Shown here: in pieces, positions 17,682 to 26,168 of the stretch
Position numbering within the stretch: the stretch's first letter is position 1
Layout of the letters: each line of letters opens with the position of its first letter
Assembly: GCF_016862395.1 (NCBI RefSeq)
Contig: NZ_BOMW01000056.1
Coordinates: 25,871 to 89,870, forward strand
Source of the DNA: Actinoplanes siamensis
Lineage (GTDB): Bacteria > Actinomycetota > Actinomycetes > Mycobacteriales > Micromonosporaceae
Length of the DNA: 64,000 nucleotides
Direction of reading: 5' to 3'
Notes under the pieces: model-generated
Told to the model about the DNA's origin: nothing
Database searches by the model: none
Seen by the model: only the letters and a program-made list of their open reading frames with translations
Program-made: the position numbers and the translations under genes

Positions 17682-18955
17682 GCGCTGACGTGACTGTGAC
17701 CTGTGGATGTGACGAACAGCGCCGGGTGACCGTGTCCCGGCGGAAACTGCTCGCCGCCGGGGCGGCCGGCGCCTTCGCCGGGCTGGTCGGCTCGCAGCTC
17801 GACACCCAGCTGGCGTTCGCGGCCGACCCGTCGTACTCCGGGGACGTGCTGGTGCTGCTCTCGCTGCGGGGCGGGTTCGACGGGCTGTCCGCGGTGGTGC
17901 CGGCCGGTGATCCGGGGTACTACGCCGCCCGGCCTACGATCGGGGTGCCGAAGTCGCAGCTGATCGGCGGTGGGACGTTCTTCGGGCTGCACCCGGCGCT
18001 GGCGCCGCTGCTGCCGTACTGGACCTCCGGCAAACTGGCCGCGGTGCAGGCGGTCGGGCAGCCGGCCCCGAACCGGTCGCACTTCTCCGCGATGGAGGAG
18101 CTGGAGCGGGCCGCGCCGGGGACCTCGGTGCGCACCGGCTGGCTCAACCGGATGCTCGGCTCACTGAAGTCGGCCGACCCGTTCGGCGCGGTCGCGATGG
18201 GTACCGCGCGCCCGGCCCGGGTGCTCGACGGCCCGGCGCCGCACCTCGGCTTCACCTCGATCAACGGTCTCGCGCTGAGCGGGGACGACGCGGCCAAGCC
18301 GCTCTCCGCCACGATGGCCGCGCTCTACCGCGGCGCCCCGGCCCGGCTGGCGCATACCGCGCAGCAGCTGACCGGCGCGCTGGACCGGGCCAAGGCGCTG
18401 CGCGCGGCCGGGTACACGCCGGCCAACGGCGCGTCGTACCCGGCCACCGACCTGGGCGCGGCGCTGCGCGACGTGGCCCGGCTGATCAAGACGGACGCCC
18501 GCCTGATGACCGCCACCGTCGACTCCGGCGACTGGGACATGCACGAGAACCTGGGTCCGGCAGAGCCGGGCCGTCGGATGCACGACCAGCTGGCCCGGCT
18601 GGCCGCCGCGATCGCCGCGTTCGCCACCGACCTCGGCCCGGACGGGTTGCGCCGGGTCACGCTGATCACGATCAGCGAGTTCGGCCGGCGGGTCGCGCAG
18701 AACGGTTCCGGCGGGCTCGACCACGGGTACGGCAACATGATGTTCGTGCTCGGCGGCGGCGTCCGCGGCGGCAAGGTCTACGGCGCCTGGCCCGGCCTGG
18801 GCGCCGGCCAGCTCCGCGACGGCGACCTGGCGGTGACGACGGACTACCGCGCGGTGATCGGCGAGATCCTCCGGGCCCGCTGCCGGGTGGGCGACCTGAG
18901 CTCGGTCTTCCCGGGGGTCACGGCGTCTTCGCTGGGCCTGGTGGCCGCTCGCTGA
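17678..18955 (+). CDS. DUF1501 family Tat-exported protein
   Basis: 425 residues from GTG 17678, which overlaps the DUF1800 stop. A twin-arginine signal is clear (VSRRKLLAAGAAGAFAG, residues 18-34, cleavage probably after AFA at about 48). The mature protein has the alkaline phosphatase-like DUF1501 blocks: LVLLSLRGGFDGLSAVVP, NRSHFSAME, DSGDWDMHENLG and ISEFGRR with LDHGYGNMMFVLGG. Asp/His residues in these blocks suggest metal binding. Export of the partner by hitchhiking is an inference. Confidence 0.92.
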   Translation: MSADVTVTCGCDEQRRVTVSRRKLLAAGAAGAFAGLVGSQLDTQLAFAADPSYSGDVLVLLSLRGGFDGLSAVVPAGDPGYYAARPTIGVPKSQLIGGGTFFGLHPALAPLLPYWTSGKLAAVQAVGQPAPNRSHFSAMEELERAAPGTSVRTGWLNRMLGSLKSADPFGAVAMGTARPARVLDGPAPHLGFTSINGLALSGDDAAKPLSATMAALYRGAPARLAHTAQQLTGALDRAKALRAAGYTPANGASYPATDLGAALRDVARLIKTDARLMTATVDSGDWDMHENLGPAEPGRRMHDQLARLAAAIAAFATDLGPDGLRRVTLITISEFGRRVAQNGSGGLDHGYGNMMFVLGGGVRGGKVYGAWPGLGAGQLRDGDLAVTTDYRAVIGEILRARCRVGDLSSVFPGVTASSLGLVAAR

Positions 18956-19041
18956 AAACGGTCTTTATTTCATAAAAACCCGATACGGCGCGAGGTAGCT
19001 GTTTCACACTGTCAGCGATATTCCGATGTACGGAGGTGACG

Positions 19042-19416
19042 GTGACCAGCAACCTGTTGGCCGAGCTCATCGGGGGACAGCGGCGCCCGCCCGGCCCGCC
19101 GCCCGCCTTGCGCATGCCGGCGATCCTGCACGCGGCCAAGCACCGGGCCGGGCCACCGCTGAAGATCCGCCGGCACACGTCGGACGAGGGGTCGCCGTTC
19201 TGGCGGTGGGACTGCGACAACTGCGGGGAGTACGGCGGCGGGCGGCACCACCCGGACGCCGTCACCCGGGCGATGCGTCACTGCCGGGAGCATCCGGATC
19301 ACCGGTCGTCCCTGCTCCCGCCGGCCGGCTGCCGCCAGCCGGACACCTACCTGCCCCTGCACCCCATGCTGTACGCGGTGGACGACGACCCGCCCCCGGC
19401 TCCGCTCGACACCTGA
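19042..19416 (+). CDS. Small unidentified protein with CxxC and His-rich segment
   Basis: 124 residues. GTG 19042 is chosen because GGAGG lies 5 nt upstream; GTG 19036 overlaps that site. The central segment FWRWDCDNCGEYGGGRHH has a CxxC plus two His, followed by MRHCREH, which could form a small zinc site. The C-terminus is Pro-rich. I do not recognise the family. It ends before a strong bidirectional hairpin. Confidence 0.7.
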   Translation: MTSNLLAELIGGQRRPPGPPPALRMPAILHAAKHRAGPPLKIRRHTSDEGSPFWRWDCDNCGEYGGGRHHPDAVTRAMRHCREHPDHRSSLLPPAGCRQPDTYLPLHPMLYAVDDDPPPAPLDT

Positions 19417-19440
19417 CCCCGCCGACCCGGTCACGAAGAC

Positions 19441-19474
19441 GGCCCGGGGTTCCCCGATCGGGAAACCCCGGGCC
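19441..19474. terminator. Bidirectional hairpin between convergent genes
   Basis: A 34-nt near-perfect palindrome whose half-site is GGCCCGGGGTT(C/T)CCCGA, with one mismatch. It sits 25 nt after the + strand gene ends and 18 nt beyond the - strand antitoxin-like gene, so it probably terminates both. Confidence 0.8.
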
Positions 19475-19491
19475 GCAGGCCTGCGCGGGAG

Positions 19492-19671
19492 CTACGGCTG
19501 GGTGTCGCCGGCGCCGGTGCGCTTCTGCGCCTCGTCGACGCCCCGGTCCACCTGGCTGGAGTACTTGTTGCCGGTCCGCTGGTCGACCTGGTCGCCGGCC
19601 TTCTCCAGGCCCTGGTCCACCTGCTCGTCGTGCTTGTCGGCGAAGTCCTTCGCCTTGTCGAGGAAGCTCAT
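19492..19671 (-). CDS. MT0933-type antitoxin-like small protein
   Basis: 59 residues beginning MSFLDKAKDFADKHDEQVD and ending TGAGDTQP. It matches the remembered pattern of the actinobacterial MT0933/Rv0909 antitoxin family (PF14013): amphipathic, charged, with GLEKAGDQVDQRTGNKYSSQ. No toxin gene is adjacent. Its ATG overlaps the malQ stop (ATGA), so it is translationally coupled to malQ. Family members are often solitary and may act as general stress proteins. Confidence 0.85.
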   Translation of the reverse strand: MSFLDKAKDFADKHDEQVDQGLEKAGDQVDQRTGNKYSSQVDRGVDEAQKRTGAGDTQP

Positions 19672-21614
19672 CGCGGGGTCCCCTTCACTCGTCTCTTCAC
19701 TGTCTCGGTGTTCCGTTTACCCAGAATTTCGGCGACCCTGCGGAAGATCGGGTCAGTTACCACTTCCGGTAGCGAGGCGCGGAGCGGAATTCGCCAGTTC
19801 GGGTACTCGTCGAAGGTGCCGGGCAGGTTCGGCTGGCGCCGTTCCAGCAGCACGTCGTAGAGGGACGCGGTGACCAGCCGGCACGGGGTGCGGGCGAGGA
19901 ACTCGTGCATGGCCAGCACCACCTCCGCCGGCTGCTCCGCGGAATCGGCGGGCAGCAGGCCCTCCTGGCGGAGTAGCTCCAGCAGCGCGGCCTTGTCCGC
20001 CTTCCAGGTCGCCCACTCCTGCTCGACGGTGCCGGCCAGCTGGTCCAGCTCGGCCCGGACCTCGACCTGCTCGCCGGCCAGAAAGCCGGCGGCGGTGGGC
20101 AGATCGTGGGTGGAGATGCTGGCCAGGGCGTTACGGCGGTAGTCGGCGGCGGGCCGGAACTCACCGGTGTCCCAGTCCCGGGTGAACCAGAGCACCGACG
20201 AGCCGAGCATGTTCATCCGCTCCAGCGTCTCGGTCATCTCCGGCAGCACGGTGCCGAGATCCTCGCCGATCACCACCGCGCCGGCGCGCTCGGCCTCCAG
20301 GGCCAGGATGCCGAGCATCGCCTCCGGGTCGTAGTGGACGTAGGTGCCCTCGGCCGGACCCATGCCCGGCGGCACCCACCACAGGCGCCACAGCCCGGCC
20401 ACGTGGTCGACGCGGAGCCCGTCGGCGTGGCGGAAGATCCGGCGCAGCATGTCCCGGTACGCCGCGTACCCGGTCTCGATCAGCGTGTCCGGGCGCCAGG
20501 CGGCCAGTCCCCAGTCCTGGCCGAGCTGGTTGAACGCGTCCGGAGGGGCGCCCGCCCGCACGCCGGGCGCCAGGACGTCCTGCAGCAGCCAGCCGTCGGC
20601 GCCGGTGGGGTCGATGCCGACGGCGAGGTCGTGCACGATGCCGACGGGCATGCCGGCGGCGGCCTCCCGGGCCGCGTCCAGCTGCCTCTCGACCAGTTGC
20701 TGGACCCAGGCGTGGAAGGCGATCCGCTCGCTCCGGTAGGCGCGGACCGCCGGGGAGTGCGGATGGCGTAGCTCGGCGGGCCAGCGCTGCCAGTTCGGGC
20801 CGTGCTCCTCGGCGAGCGCGCAGAACCGCGCGAAATCCGCCAGCCCCGGGTCCGCCTCCAGGTCGACCGGCTCGGCCAGTGGCCAGAGCAGCTCCAGGGC
20901 GGCGAGTTTGGCGTCCCAGACGGCGGTGTAGTCGATCAGTTCGCCGCTCTCCGGCTTGAGCGCGTCGATCGCGGCCCGCACCGAGTCGTCGGCCCGGCCG
21001 TACTCCGCGGTGTCGGCGATCCGCAGGTAGAGCGGATTCGCGAACCGGCGACTGGACGGCGAGTACGGCGAGGCCGGCACCGGCGACACCGGAGTGACCG
21101 CGTGCAGCGGGTTGAGCAGCACCAGCCCCGCGTCCCCGGACTGCTCCACGAACGACCGCAGATCCCCGAGATCCCCCATCCCCCAGGACCCGGCCGAGTG
21201 CAGGGAGTAGAGCTGCAGCATCCAGCCCCAGGTCTCCGGTGGCTTGGGCAGCCGCTCCGGAACGACGACGAGCGTCGTGGACTCACCCAGCCGATGCCAG
21301 CCCAGGGGCAGATCCTCCAGAATCTCGACGGTACGGCGGGAGCCGTCCTCCAACGTCAGCTCGGTCGGCGCGGGCAGTTCCCGGCGCTGCCCGGCGCGCA
21401 GCACGATCGTCCCGGGCAGCCGCCCCTCGTCGTCCCGGCCGCGCGCCTCGGCCAGCGCCGCCTCGATCGCCGCGGGCGTGCCGGCGTCCACCCCGAGCAG
21501 GCCGAGCACCCCGATCACCGACTCCGGTGCGACCTCGGTGCGGCGGCGCTGGAAGTTCTCGTACCAGGTGGCCACCCCGTGTGCCGCGGCCAAGGCCTCG
21601 AGCTTCGCGTCCAT
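19668..21614 (-). CDS. malQ: 4-alpha-glucanotransferase (amylomaltase)
   Basis: 648 residues from ATG 21614. GH77 enzyme that disproportionates maltodextrins in glycogen/maltose metabolism. Visible blocks: SWGMGDLGDL, SPYSPSSRRFANPLYL, the nucleophile region DGLRVDHVAGLWRLWW, the acid/base GEDLGTVLPEM, and STHDLPTAAGF (substrate-stabilising Asp). The N-terminal ~150 residues form the beta-rich extension typical of actinobacterial MalQ. The reading frame stays open far upstream of 21614, but that part is antisense to the chitosanase and I treat it as non-coding. Overlaps the antitoxin-like gene. Confidence 0.95.
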   Translation of the reverse strand: MDAKLEALAAAHGVATWYENFQRRRTEVAPESVIGVLGLLGVDAGTPAAIEAALAEARGRDDEGRLPGTIVLRAGQRRELPAPTELTLEDGSRRTVEILEDLPLGWHRLGESTTLVVVPERLPKPPETWGWMLQLYSLHSAGSWGMGDLGDLRSFVEQSGDAGLVLLNPLHAVTPVSPVPASPYSPSSRRFANPLYLRIADTAEYGRADDSVRAAIDALKPESGELIDYTAVWDAKLAALELLWPLAEPVDLEADPGLADFARFCALAEEHGPNWQRWPAELRHPHSPAVRAYRSERIAFHAWVQQLVERQLDAAREAAAGMPVGIVHDLAVGIDPTGADGWLLQDVLAPGVRAGAPPDAFNQLGQDWGLAAWRPDTLIETGYAAYRDMLRRIFRHADGLRVDHVAGLWRLWWVPPGMGPAEGTYVHYDPEAMLGILALEAERAGAVVIGEDLGTVLPEMTETLERMNMLGSSVLWFTRDWDTGEFRPAADYRRNALASISTHDLPTAAGFLAGEQVEVRAELDQLAGTVEQEWATWKADKAALLELLRQEGLLPADSAEQPAEVVLAMHEFLARTPCRLVTASLYDVLLERRQPNLPGTFDEYPNWRIPLRASLPEVVTDPIFRRVAEILGKRNTETVKRRVKGTPR

Positions 21615-21707
21615 GCTGCCCCTCTCGTCGCCTACCGCCTCATACCCGTGATCATCGGTGCTTACGCCGAGTCGCATCCGTTGCTTGGATGGGTCAGCAT
21701 GGGGCAC

Positions 21708-21965
21708 ATGGCTGACGTGGTGAAGTGGTGGTCGCGGCTGACCGCGGCGCTGACCGGAGCGGTGCTGGCGCTGGTGGTGCCGGCGCACGCCTGGGCGGCG
21801 AGCAACGGGGTGGCCGACGTGGCGATCGAGGCGGCGAAACGCCGTACCCGGGGTGGACGCGGTTTCGGGTTCCTCTTCGGCGGAGCGTTGTGCTGCCTGT
21901 TCGTGGTGGCGGCGATCGTCCTCGTGGTCGTGTTGATTTCGCGGAACCGCAAGCGGCGCCGCTGA
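21708..21965 (+). CDS. Small membrane protein, signal-like N-terminus and C-terminal helix
   Basis: 85 residues from ATG 21708 (GGGG just upstream); ATG 21699 is the alternative. A hydrophobic segment WWSRLTAALTGAVLALVVP ends in AHAWAASNG, which looks like a signal-peptidase site. A second helix (LFGGALCCLFVVAAIVLVVV) is followed by a basic tail RNRKRRR. Function unknown. It lies 21 nt upstream of the chitosanase gene on the same strand and is divergent from malQ. Confidence 0.7.
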   Translation: MADVVKWWSRLTAALTGAVLALVVPAHAWAASNGVADVAIEAAKRRTRGGRGFGFLFGGALCCLFVVAAIVLVVVLISRNRKRRR

Positions 21966-21986
21966 TTTCCGTCCTAGCTTGTGCAG

Positions 21987-23237
21987 ATGCGGACGAGTGA
22001 CAGGCGATCGCTGGCCCTGGGCGGCGGGATCGCCGCGCTGCTCTGCATCCCGCCGGCGATCTCGGTGGCCGCCAACGCGTCCGCCGACGTGCTGCTCACC
22101 ACGGGCCGCCCGGCGCTCGCCTCGTCGACGCTGAGCGTGGCGTGGCTGGCCTCGGCGGCTGTGGACCACAGCACCGGCACCCGGTGGGCCAGCGGCGTGA
22201 CCGCCGGCACCGAATGGCTGCGGGTCGACCTGGGTGCCGCGCAGGACGTGACCCGGGTGCGGCTGCACTGGGCGGCGGCGTACGCCAAGGCGTACCGGGT
22301 GCAGCTCTCCGACGACGGGGCGACGTGGCGGGACGCGTACCGGACCGCGAACGGCACCGGCGGGGTGGACGATCTGCGCGGCCTGACCGCGTCCGGGCGG
22401 TACCTGCGGGTACTGGCCACCCAGCGGGCCACCCCCGACGGTTACTCGCTGCGGGACGTGCGGGCGTACGGGCCGGGGCCGGCCGCCCGGGTCACCGAGT
22501 CCGGCCGGGTCGTCGGCGCGGGCGTGCCCGCGGCGGCCGCGGGACTGACCGCGAAGGTCAAGAAGGAGACCGCTTTCCAGCTGGTGTCCAGCGCGGAGAA
22601 CTCGACGCTGAACTGGCGCGGCGAGTACGGATACCTGGAGGACCTGGGCGACGGCCGGGGCTACACCGGCGGGATCATCGGGTTCTGCTCGGGCACCAGC
22701 GACATGCTCGCGGTGGTCACCGACTACACCCGGCGCAAGCTGGCCAATCCGCTGGCCCGGTACCTTCCGGCGCTGCGCGCGGTGGACGGCACCGACTCGC
22801 ACGAGGGGCTGGACCCGGGCTTCCCGGCGGCCTGGCGGGCGGCCGCCCGGGACCCGGTCTTCCAGCGGGTCCAGCGGGACGCCCGGGACCGGATGTACTT
22901 CACGCCGGCGGTGCGGCTCGCCGGCGCGGACGGGCTGCGGGCGCTGGGGCAGTTCGCTTACTACGACGCGGCCGTGATGCACGGCGTCTCCGGGCTCCGG
23001 ACCATCCGCGAGCAGGCGGTCCGGGCCCGTAGGACACCGGCACAGGGCGGGGACGAGATCGCCTACCTGGGCGCCTTCCTGGACGCCCGGGACGCCGAGA
23101 TGCGGCGGGAGGCGGCGCACAGCGACACCACCCGGGTCGACACCGCGCAGCGGGTCTTCCTCAGAGCCAGCAATCTCGACCTGGTCCCGCCGCTGACCTG
23201 GCAGGTCTACGGCGACCGGTACACGATCAAATCCTGA
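21987..23237 (+). CDS. Secreted GH46 chitosanase with N-terminal F5/8 type C (CBM32-like) domain
   Basis: 416 residues. Signal peptide at 1-33 (LALGGGIAALLCIPPAISVA). A discoidin/CBM32-like domain spans about 35-162 (LASSTLSVAWLASAAVDHSTGTRW type pattern). The GH46 catalytic domain spans about 185-416. Catalytic Glu204 (SAENST) and Asp222 (LGDGRGYTGG) are 18 residues apart, exactly as Glu22/Asp40 in Streptomyces N174 chitosanase. It hydrolyses beta-1,4-glucosamine chains outside the cell. No ribosome binding site is obvious; the transcript may be leaderless. GTG 21981 is the alternative start. Confidence 0.93.
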   Translation: MRTSDRRSLALGGGIAALLCIPPAISVAANASADVLLTTGRPALASSTLSVAWLASAAVDHSTGTRWASGVTAGTEWLRVDLGAAQDVTRVRLHWAAAYAKAYRVQLSDDGATWRDAYRTANGTGGVDDLRGLTASGRYLRVLATQRATPDGYSLRDVRAYGPGPAARVTESGRVVGAGVPAAAAGLTAKVKKETAFQLVSSAENSTLNWRGEYGYLEDLGDGRGYTGGIIGFCSGTSDMLAVVTDYTRRKLANPLARYLPALRAVDGTDSHEGLDPGFPAAWRAAARDPVFQRVQRDARDRMYFTPAVRLAGADGLRALGQFAYYDAAVMHGVSGLRTIREQAVRARRTPAQGGDEIAYLGAFLDARDAEMRREAAHSDTTRVDTAQRVFLRASNLDLVPPLTWQVYGDRYTIKS

Positions 23238-23298
23238 CCAGCCGCACCGCGCCCGTCGACGGCAAGGTCACCGAAGACGATGCGACCGGATTGCGCCC

Positions 23299-23363
23299 GT
23301 CGATGTCGGGGGTGCCGAGAACAGGTGCGAAGCGTCGCCGTTCCCGGTGCCCCCGACATCGAC
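23299..23363. terminator. Long imperfect hairpin between convergent glycoside hydrolase genes
   Basis: Arms GTCGATGTCGGGGGTGCCG and CGGTGCCCCCGACATCGAC pair with one two-base mismatch around a 27-nt loop; a further TTGCGCCC/GGGGCGCGA pairing continues outside. It lies between the stops of the chitosanase and GH16 genes and probably terminates both. Confidence 0.7.
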
Positions 23364-23401
23364 TCGAAGGGGCGCGATCCCCGCCGGGCGGAGCGAGGCC
23401 G

Positions 23402-24643
23402 TCAGGCCCGGCTCCACTTCTGGTTGGCCGCTCCGGTGCAGTCCCAGAGCTGCAGCTGGGCGCCGTTCGCGCCGTTGTTGTCCTTGATGTCCACGCACCG
23501 GTTCGCCGACACGTTGACCAGGTCGCCGGCGGACGACAGGGTGAACCGCTGAACCGGGTTGCCGTTGCAGGTGACCAGCTGGATCGGGGTGCCGTTGGTG
23601 AGCGCCCCACCGGCCGGGTCCATGCACTTGCCCATCGCGCGCAGCGTGCCGTCGCCGTTGGCGGCCCAGCTCTGGGCGGCCGAGCCGTTGCAGTCGTACG
23701 TCTGCAGGCGGGCGCCGTCGACCGGGTTCGCGCCCGGGATGTCGACGCAGCGGCCGTTCAGCTTGCTCTTCAGCGCGTTGCCACTGGCCGGCGGCGGGGT
23801 GGTGCTGGTGCCGCTGACGTGCACGTAGTCGATCAGCATCTTGCTCTCGGCGGGCAGGCTCGCCGGGTTGCCCTGACCGAAGTTACCGCCGACGGCCAGG
23901 TTCAGGATGATGAAGAACGGGTGCTCGAACACCCAGTTGACGTTGCCCTTGGCGGCCCGCAGCGAGTCCGGGGTGGCCCGGAAGTACTCCTGGCCGTCCA
24001 CGGTCCAGACGATCAGGTTGGGCGACCAGTCCACCGCGTAGTTGTGGAAGGCCTGGTACCACGGCGAGCCGGCGACCAGCTGACCGCCGAACGAGCTGCC
24101 GCCGGAGTAGCCGGGGCCGTGCAGGGTGCCGAACAGCCGGTTGGGGTCGCGGCCGACGACCTCCATGATGTCGATCTCGCCGTCGGTCGGCCAGTTGCCG
24201 CCGCCGAGCATCCAGAAGGCCGGCCAGAGACCGGAGCCGTTGGGCACCTGGATGCGCGCCTCGATGTGGCCGTACTGCTGGGTGAACTTGCCGGCGGTCT
24301 GGATCCGGCCGGAGGTGAACTGGCAGGTGCCGTTCCAGCAGTCGTTGTGCCCGCCGCTGCCCTTGCGGGCCGTGATGACCAGGTGCCCCTGGCCGTCCAT
24401 CGCGACGTTGCTGGTGCCGCTGGTGTAGTACTGCAGCTCCTGGTTGCCGAAGCCGCTGCCGCCGGTGTCGAAGTTCCACCGGGACGTGTCGACGCCGGTA
24501 CCGGCCGCGCCGTTGAAGTCTTCGTTCCAGGTGACCGCGGCGACCGCGGCGTCCGCGTTGTCGTTGCGTGACGCCATGAACATCGATGACGCGAGTGTCG
24601 TCGCGACCACCGCCGCGCCGAGCAGGACCCGTAACTTGCGCAT
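23402..24643 (-). CDS. Secreted GH16 endo-beta-glucanase (laminarinase-like) with ricin B lectin domain
   Basis: 413 residues from ATG 24643, with GGAGG 10 nt upstream. Signal peptide MRKLRVLLGAAVVATTLASS and onward (1-33). The GH16 jelly roll spans about 36-280, with the catalytic ExDxxE motif intact: Glu156, Asp158, Glu161 in GEIDIMEVVG. Tryptophans in LWPAFWMLGG line the cleft. A short TPPPASG linker leads to a ricin-type trefoil (about 290-413) with repeated GRCVDI/GKCMDP/NRCVDI and QSW/QKW motifs. It is expected to hydrolyse beta-1,3-(1,4)-glucan. A dyad operator candidate lies just upstream, and a GH16-like relative is the next gene upstream. Confidence 0.94.
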   Translation of the reverse strand: MRKLRVLLGAAVVATTLASSMFMASRNDNADAAVAAVTWNEDFNGAAGTGVDTSRWNFDTGGSGFGNQELQYYTSGTSNVAMDGQGHLVITARKGSGGHNDCWNGTCQFTSGRIQTAGKFTQQYGHIEARIQVPNGSGLWPAFWMLGGGNWPTDGEIDIMEVVGRDPNRLFGTLHGPGYSGGSSFGGQLVAGSPWYQAFHNYAVDWSPNLIVWTVDGQEYFRATPDSLRAAKGNVNWVFEHPFFIILNLAVGGNFGQGNPASLPAESKMLIDYVHVSGTSTTPPPASGNALKSKLNGRCVDIPGANPVDGARLQTYDCNGSAAQSWAANGDGTLRAMGKCMDPAGGALTNGTPIQLVTCNGNPVQRFTLSSAGDLVNVSANRCVDIKDNNGANGAQLQLWDCTGAANQKWSRA

Positions 24644-24683
24644 CTGGGGAAACCTCCGGGGGGAGAGGGTGCCGTTACTCCAA

Positions 24684-24705
24684 ACAGTCTTTAGAGACAG
24701 ACTGT
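24684..24705. promoter_or_regulatory. Inverted repeat upstream of the GH16 glucanase
   Basis: ACAGTCT and AGACTGT are perfect 7-bp half-sites separated by 8 nt (TTAGAGAC). The dyad sits 41 nt upstream of the start codon in the 111-nt gap, a suitable place for an operator of a sugar-responsive repressor. Which regulator is unknown. Confidence 0.6.
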
Positions 24706-24754
24706 CGCAGGTCAATGGAGACGGGTTCCGGAACCCCGGATAACAGAGAACCGC

Positions 24755-25483
24755 TCAAATTTTTTGGAAGAGCGCCGGCACCAGGCCCGGCTGCCAGCCC
24801 GGAAGCGCGGTGTGCACCTGCAGCACCCGGTACGTCGAGCCACGGTAGGAGACCCGGGAGCCCACCTGGTACGTGGTGAACGCCTTCCACGCCGGCGCCG
24901 GCGCGACGGTGAGCCGGACCGTGACGGCTACCGAGTCGACCAGCAGCGCGTCCGAGTAGCGGCCGCCGCCGCCCGGGTTCAGCGCCAGCCGGAACGGCTG
25001 CCCCACGGTGGCCGGGGTCAGCCGCAGCACCTGCTGGCCGTCGACCGACCAGACGAACGACGTCCGGGTCCAGTCGACGGCGTAGGTGTGGAAGTCCCGG
25101 ACGCTGGTGGTGCCGGCGCCGAGCGCCTCGAACCGCCCGGGCACCGTGCCGCCGTCGGCGGTGAGCACGCCGAGCAGCTTCCAGGCCGGGCCGGCGTCCC
25201 CGGCGCGGATCCGGGCCGACACGTGCCCGCTGGACTGGCTGAACGTCGTCACGGTGCGCAGCGTGGAGTCCAGGACGAGGTTGCCGTCGCCGTCCTGCCA
25301 GGTGTCCCAGGAGCCGCCGGACCACTTGGCGGGGTCCACGCCGGCGCCCCGGGCTCCGTCGAAGCCGTCGCCGAAGACCGTTCTGCTGACCGTCTCGGCG
25401 TGCGCGACGCCGGACGCGGTCAGCCCGGCCAGCACGACCGCGGCCGCCACCAGCGGCCGCGGCCACCGCGCACCGTGACCCAT
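24755..25483 (-). CDS. Secreted GH16-like protein lacking the catalytic motif, with C-terminal CBM5/12
   Basis: 242 residues. Signal peptide 1-30 ending AHAE. Residues about 36-192 follow the GH16 beta-sandwich (VFGDGFDGARGAGVDPAKW, SGHVSARIRAGDAGPAWKLL, FHTYAVDWTRTSFVWSVDGQ). Where the neighbouring glucanase has Glu156, Asp158 and Glu161, this protein has Val114, Gly116 and Glu119: nucleophile and helper are lost, so hydrolysis is unlikely. Residues 198-242 are a chitin-binding type 3 (CBM5/12) module (WKAFTTYQVGSRVSYRGSTY, then LPGWQPGLVPAL). It is probably a carbohydrate-binding protein rather than an enzyme. Confidence 0.85.
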   Translation of the reverse strand: MGHGARWPRPLVAAAVVLAGLTASGVAHAETVSRTVFGDGFDGARGAGVDPAKWSGGSWDTWQDGDGNLVLDSTLRTVTTFSQSSGHVSARIRAGDAGPAWKLLGVLTADGGTVPGRFEALGAGTTSVRDFHTYAVDWTRTSFVWSVDGQQVLRLTPATVGQPFRLALNPGGGGRYSDALLVDSVAVTVRLTVAPAPAWKAFTTYQVGSRVSYRGSTYRVLQVHTALPGWQPGLVPALFQKI

Positions 25484-25581
25484 CGCATCAACCCCCACCT
25501 CGGTCCCGCGCACAGACTCTGCCCGGGACCGGGTGGTGACGGCAAGGCCGGAGCCGAGAATCCACCGGCCGGGGCCCGGGT

Positions 25582-26139
25582 TCAGTCGTACTCCGGGGCG
25601 CTCGTCTCGTGCATCGCGAGCTCCTCGGCGCTCGCGCCGCCGCCGGCCGCGCCCGCGTCCCACGCCACGCTGTCCGGCTCCTCGTCGAAGCCCGAGCCGC
25701 CGTCCGGCGCGACCAGCCGGCCGACCCGGGCCGGATCGTCCTCGTCGAGCTGGCCGTCGTCGTAGAGCGAGACCGGGGAATCCGGGTCCGAGGTCGGGCT
25801 CTCGCCCCACACGTCCCGGTCGAATCGCTCCCGGCCCGAGTCGTCGACCGTCTCGTCGATCGGGTCGCGGCGGGACGTGTCCTCGTCCTCGGCGCCGAAG
25901 TCCGGCTCCTCCTGGCGCAGCCGCCGGTCGAGCGACTCGCCCTGGCGCTGCTCCTCGGCCGTGTCGCCGAACCGGTTCGACCCGCCCGGGCCGGTGCCGG
26001 CCAGCGCCGCCGGGTCCTGGCCGTCAGCCCATCGGCCGCTGTCCACCTCGTCGTACGCGGTGGAGTCGTCGTCGGCGGTGTCCGGCAGGCCGGAGGCCTC
26101 CGGATCGCTCACCTCGGTGGGGTAGTCGTTGTCTCGCAT
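25582..26139 (-). CDS. DUF5709 family acidic protein
   Basis: 185 residues, very rich in Asp/Glu and probably disordered. The family block GESLDRRLRQEEPDF is at about 70-84, with DDGQLDEDDPARVGRLVAPDGG near the C-terminus. Cytoplasmic, no signal peptide. Function unknown; widespread in actinobacteria. Confidence 0.88.
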   Translation of the reverse strand: MRDNDYPTEVSDPEASGLPDTADDDSTAYDEVDSGRWADGQDPAALAGTGPGGSNRFGDTAEEQRQGESLDRRLRQEEPDFGAEDEDTSRRDPIDETVDDSGRERFDRDVWGESPTSDPDSPVSLYDDGQLDEDDPARVGRLVAPDGGSGFDEEPDSVAWDAGAAGGGASAEELAMHETSAPEYD

Positions 26140-26168
26140 GTGCGCTATCTACCCGCGCGCCGGGCAGG

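Noticed and set aside
21615..23120. N-terminal extension of malQ by about 500 residues
   Set aside because: Antisense to the chitosanase gene and of mirror-frame composition; ATG 21614 fits the family N-terminus.
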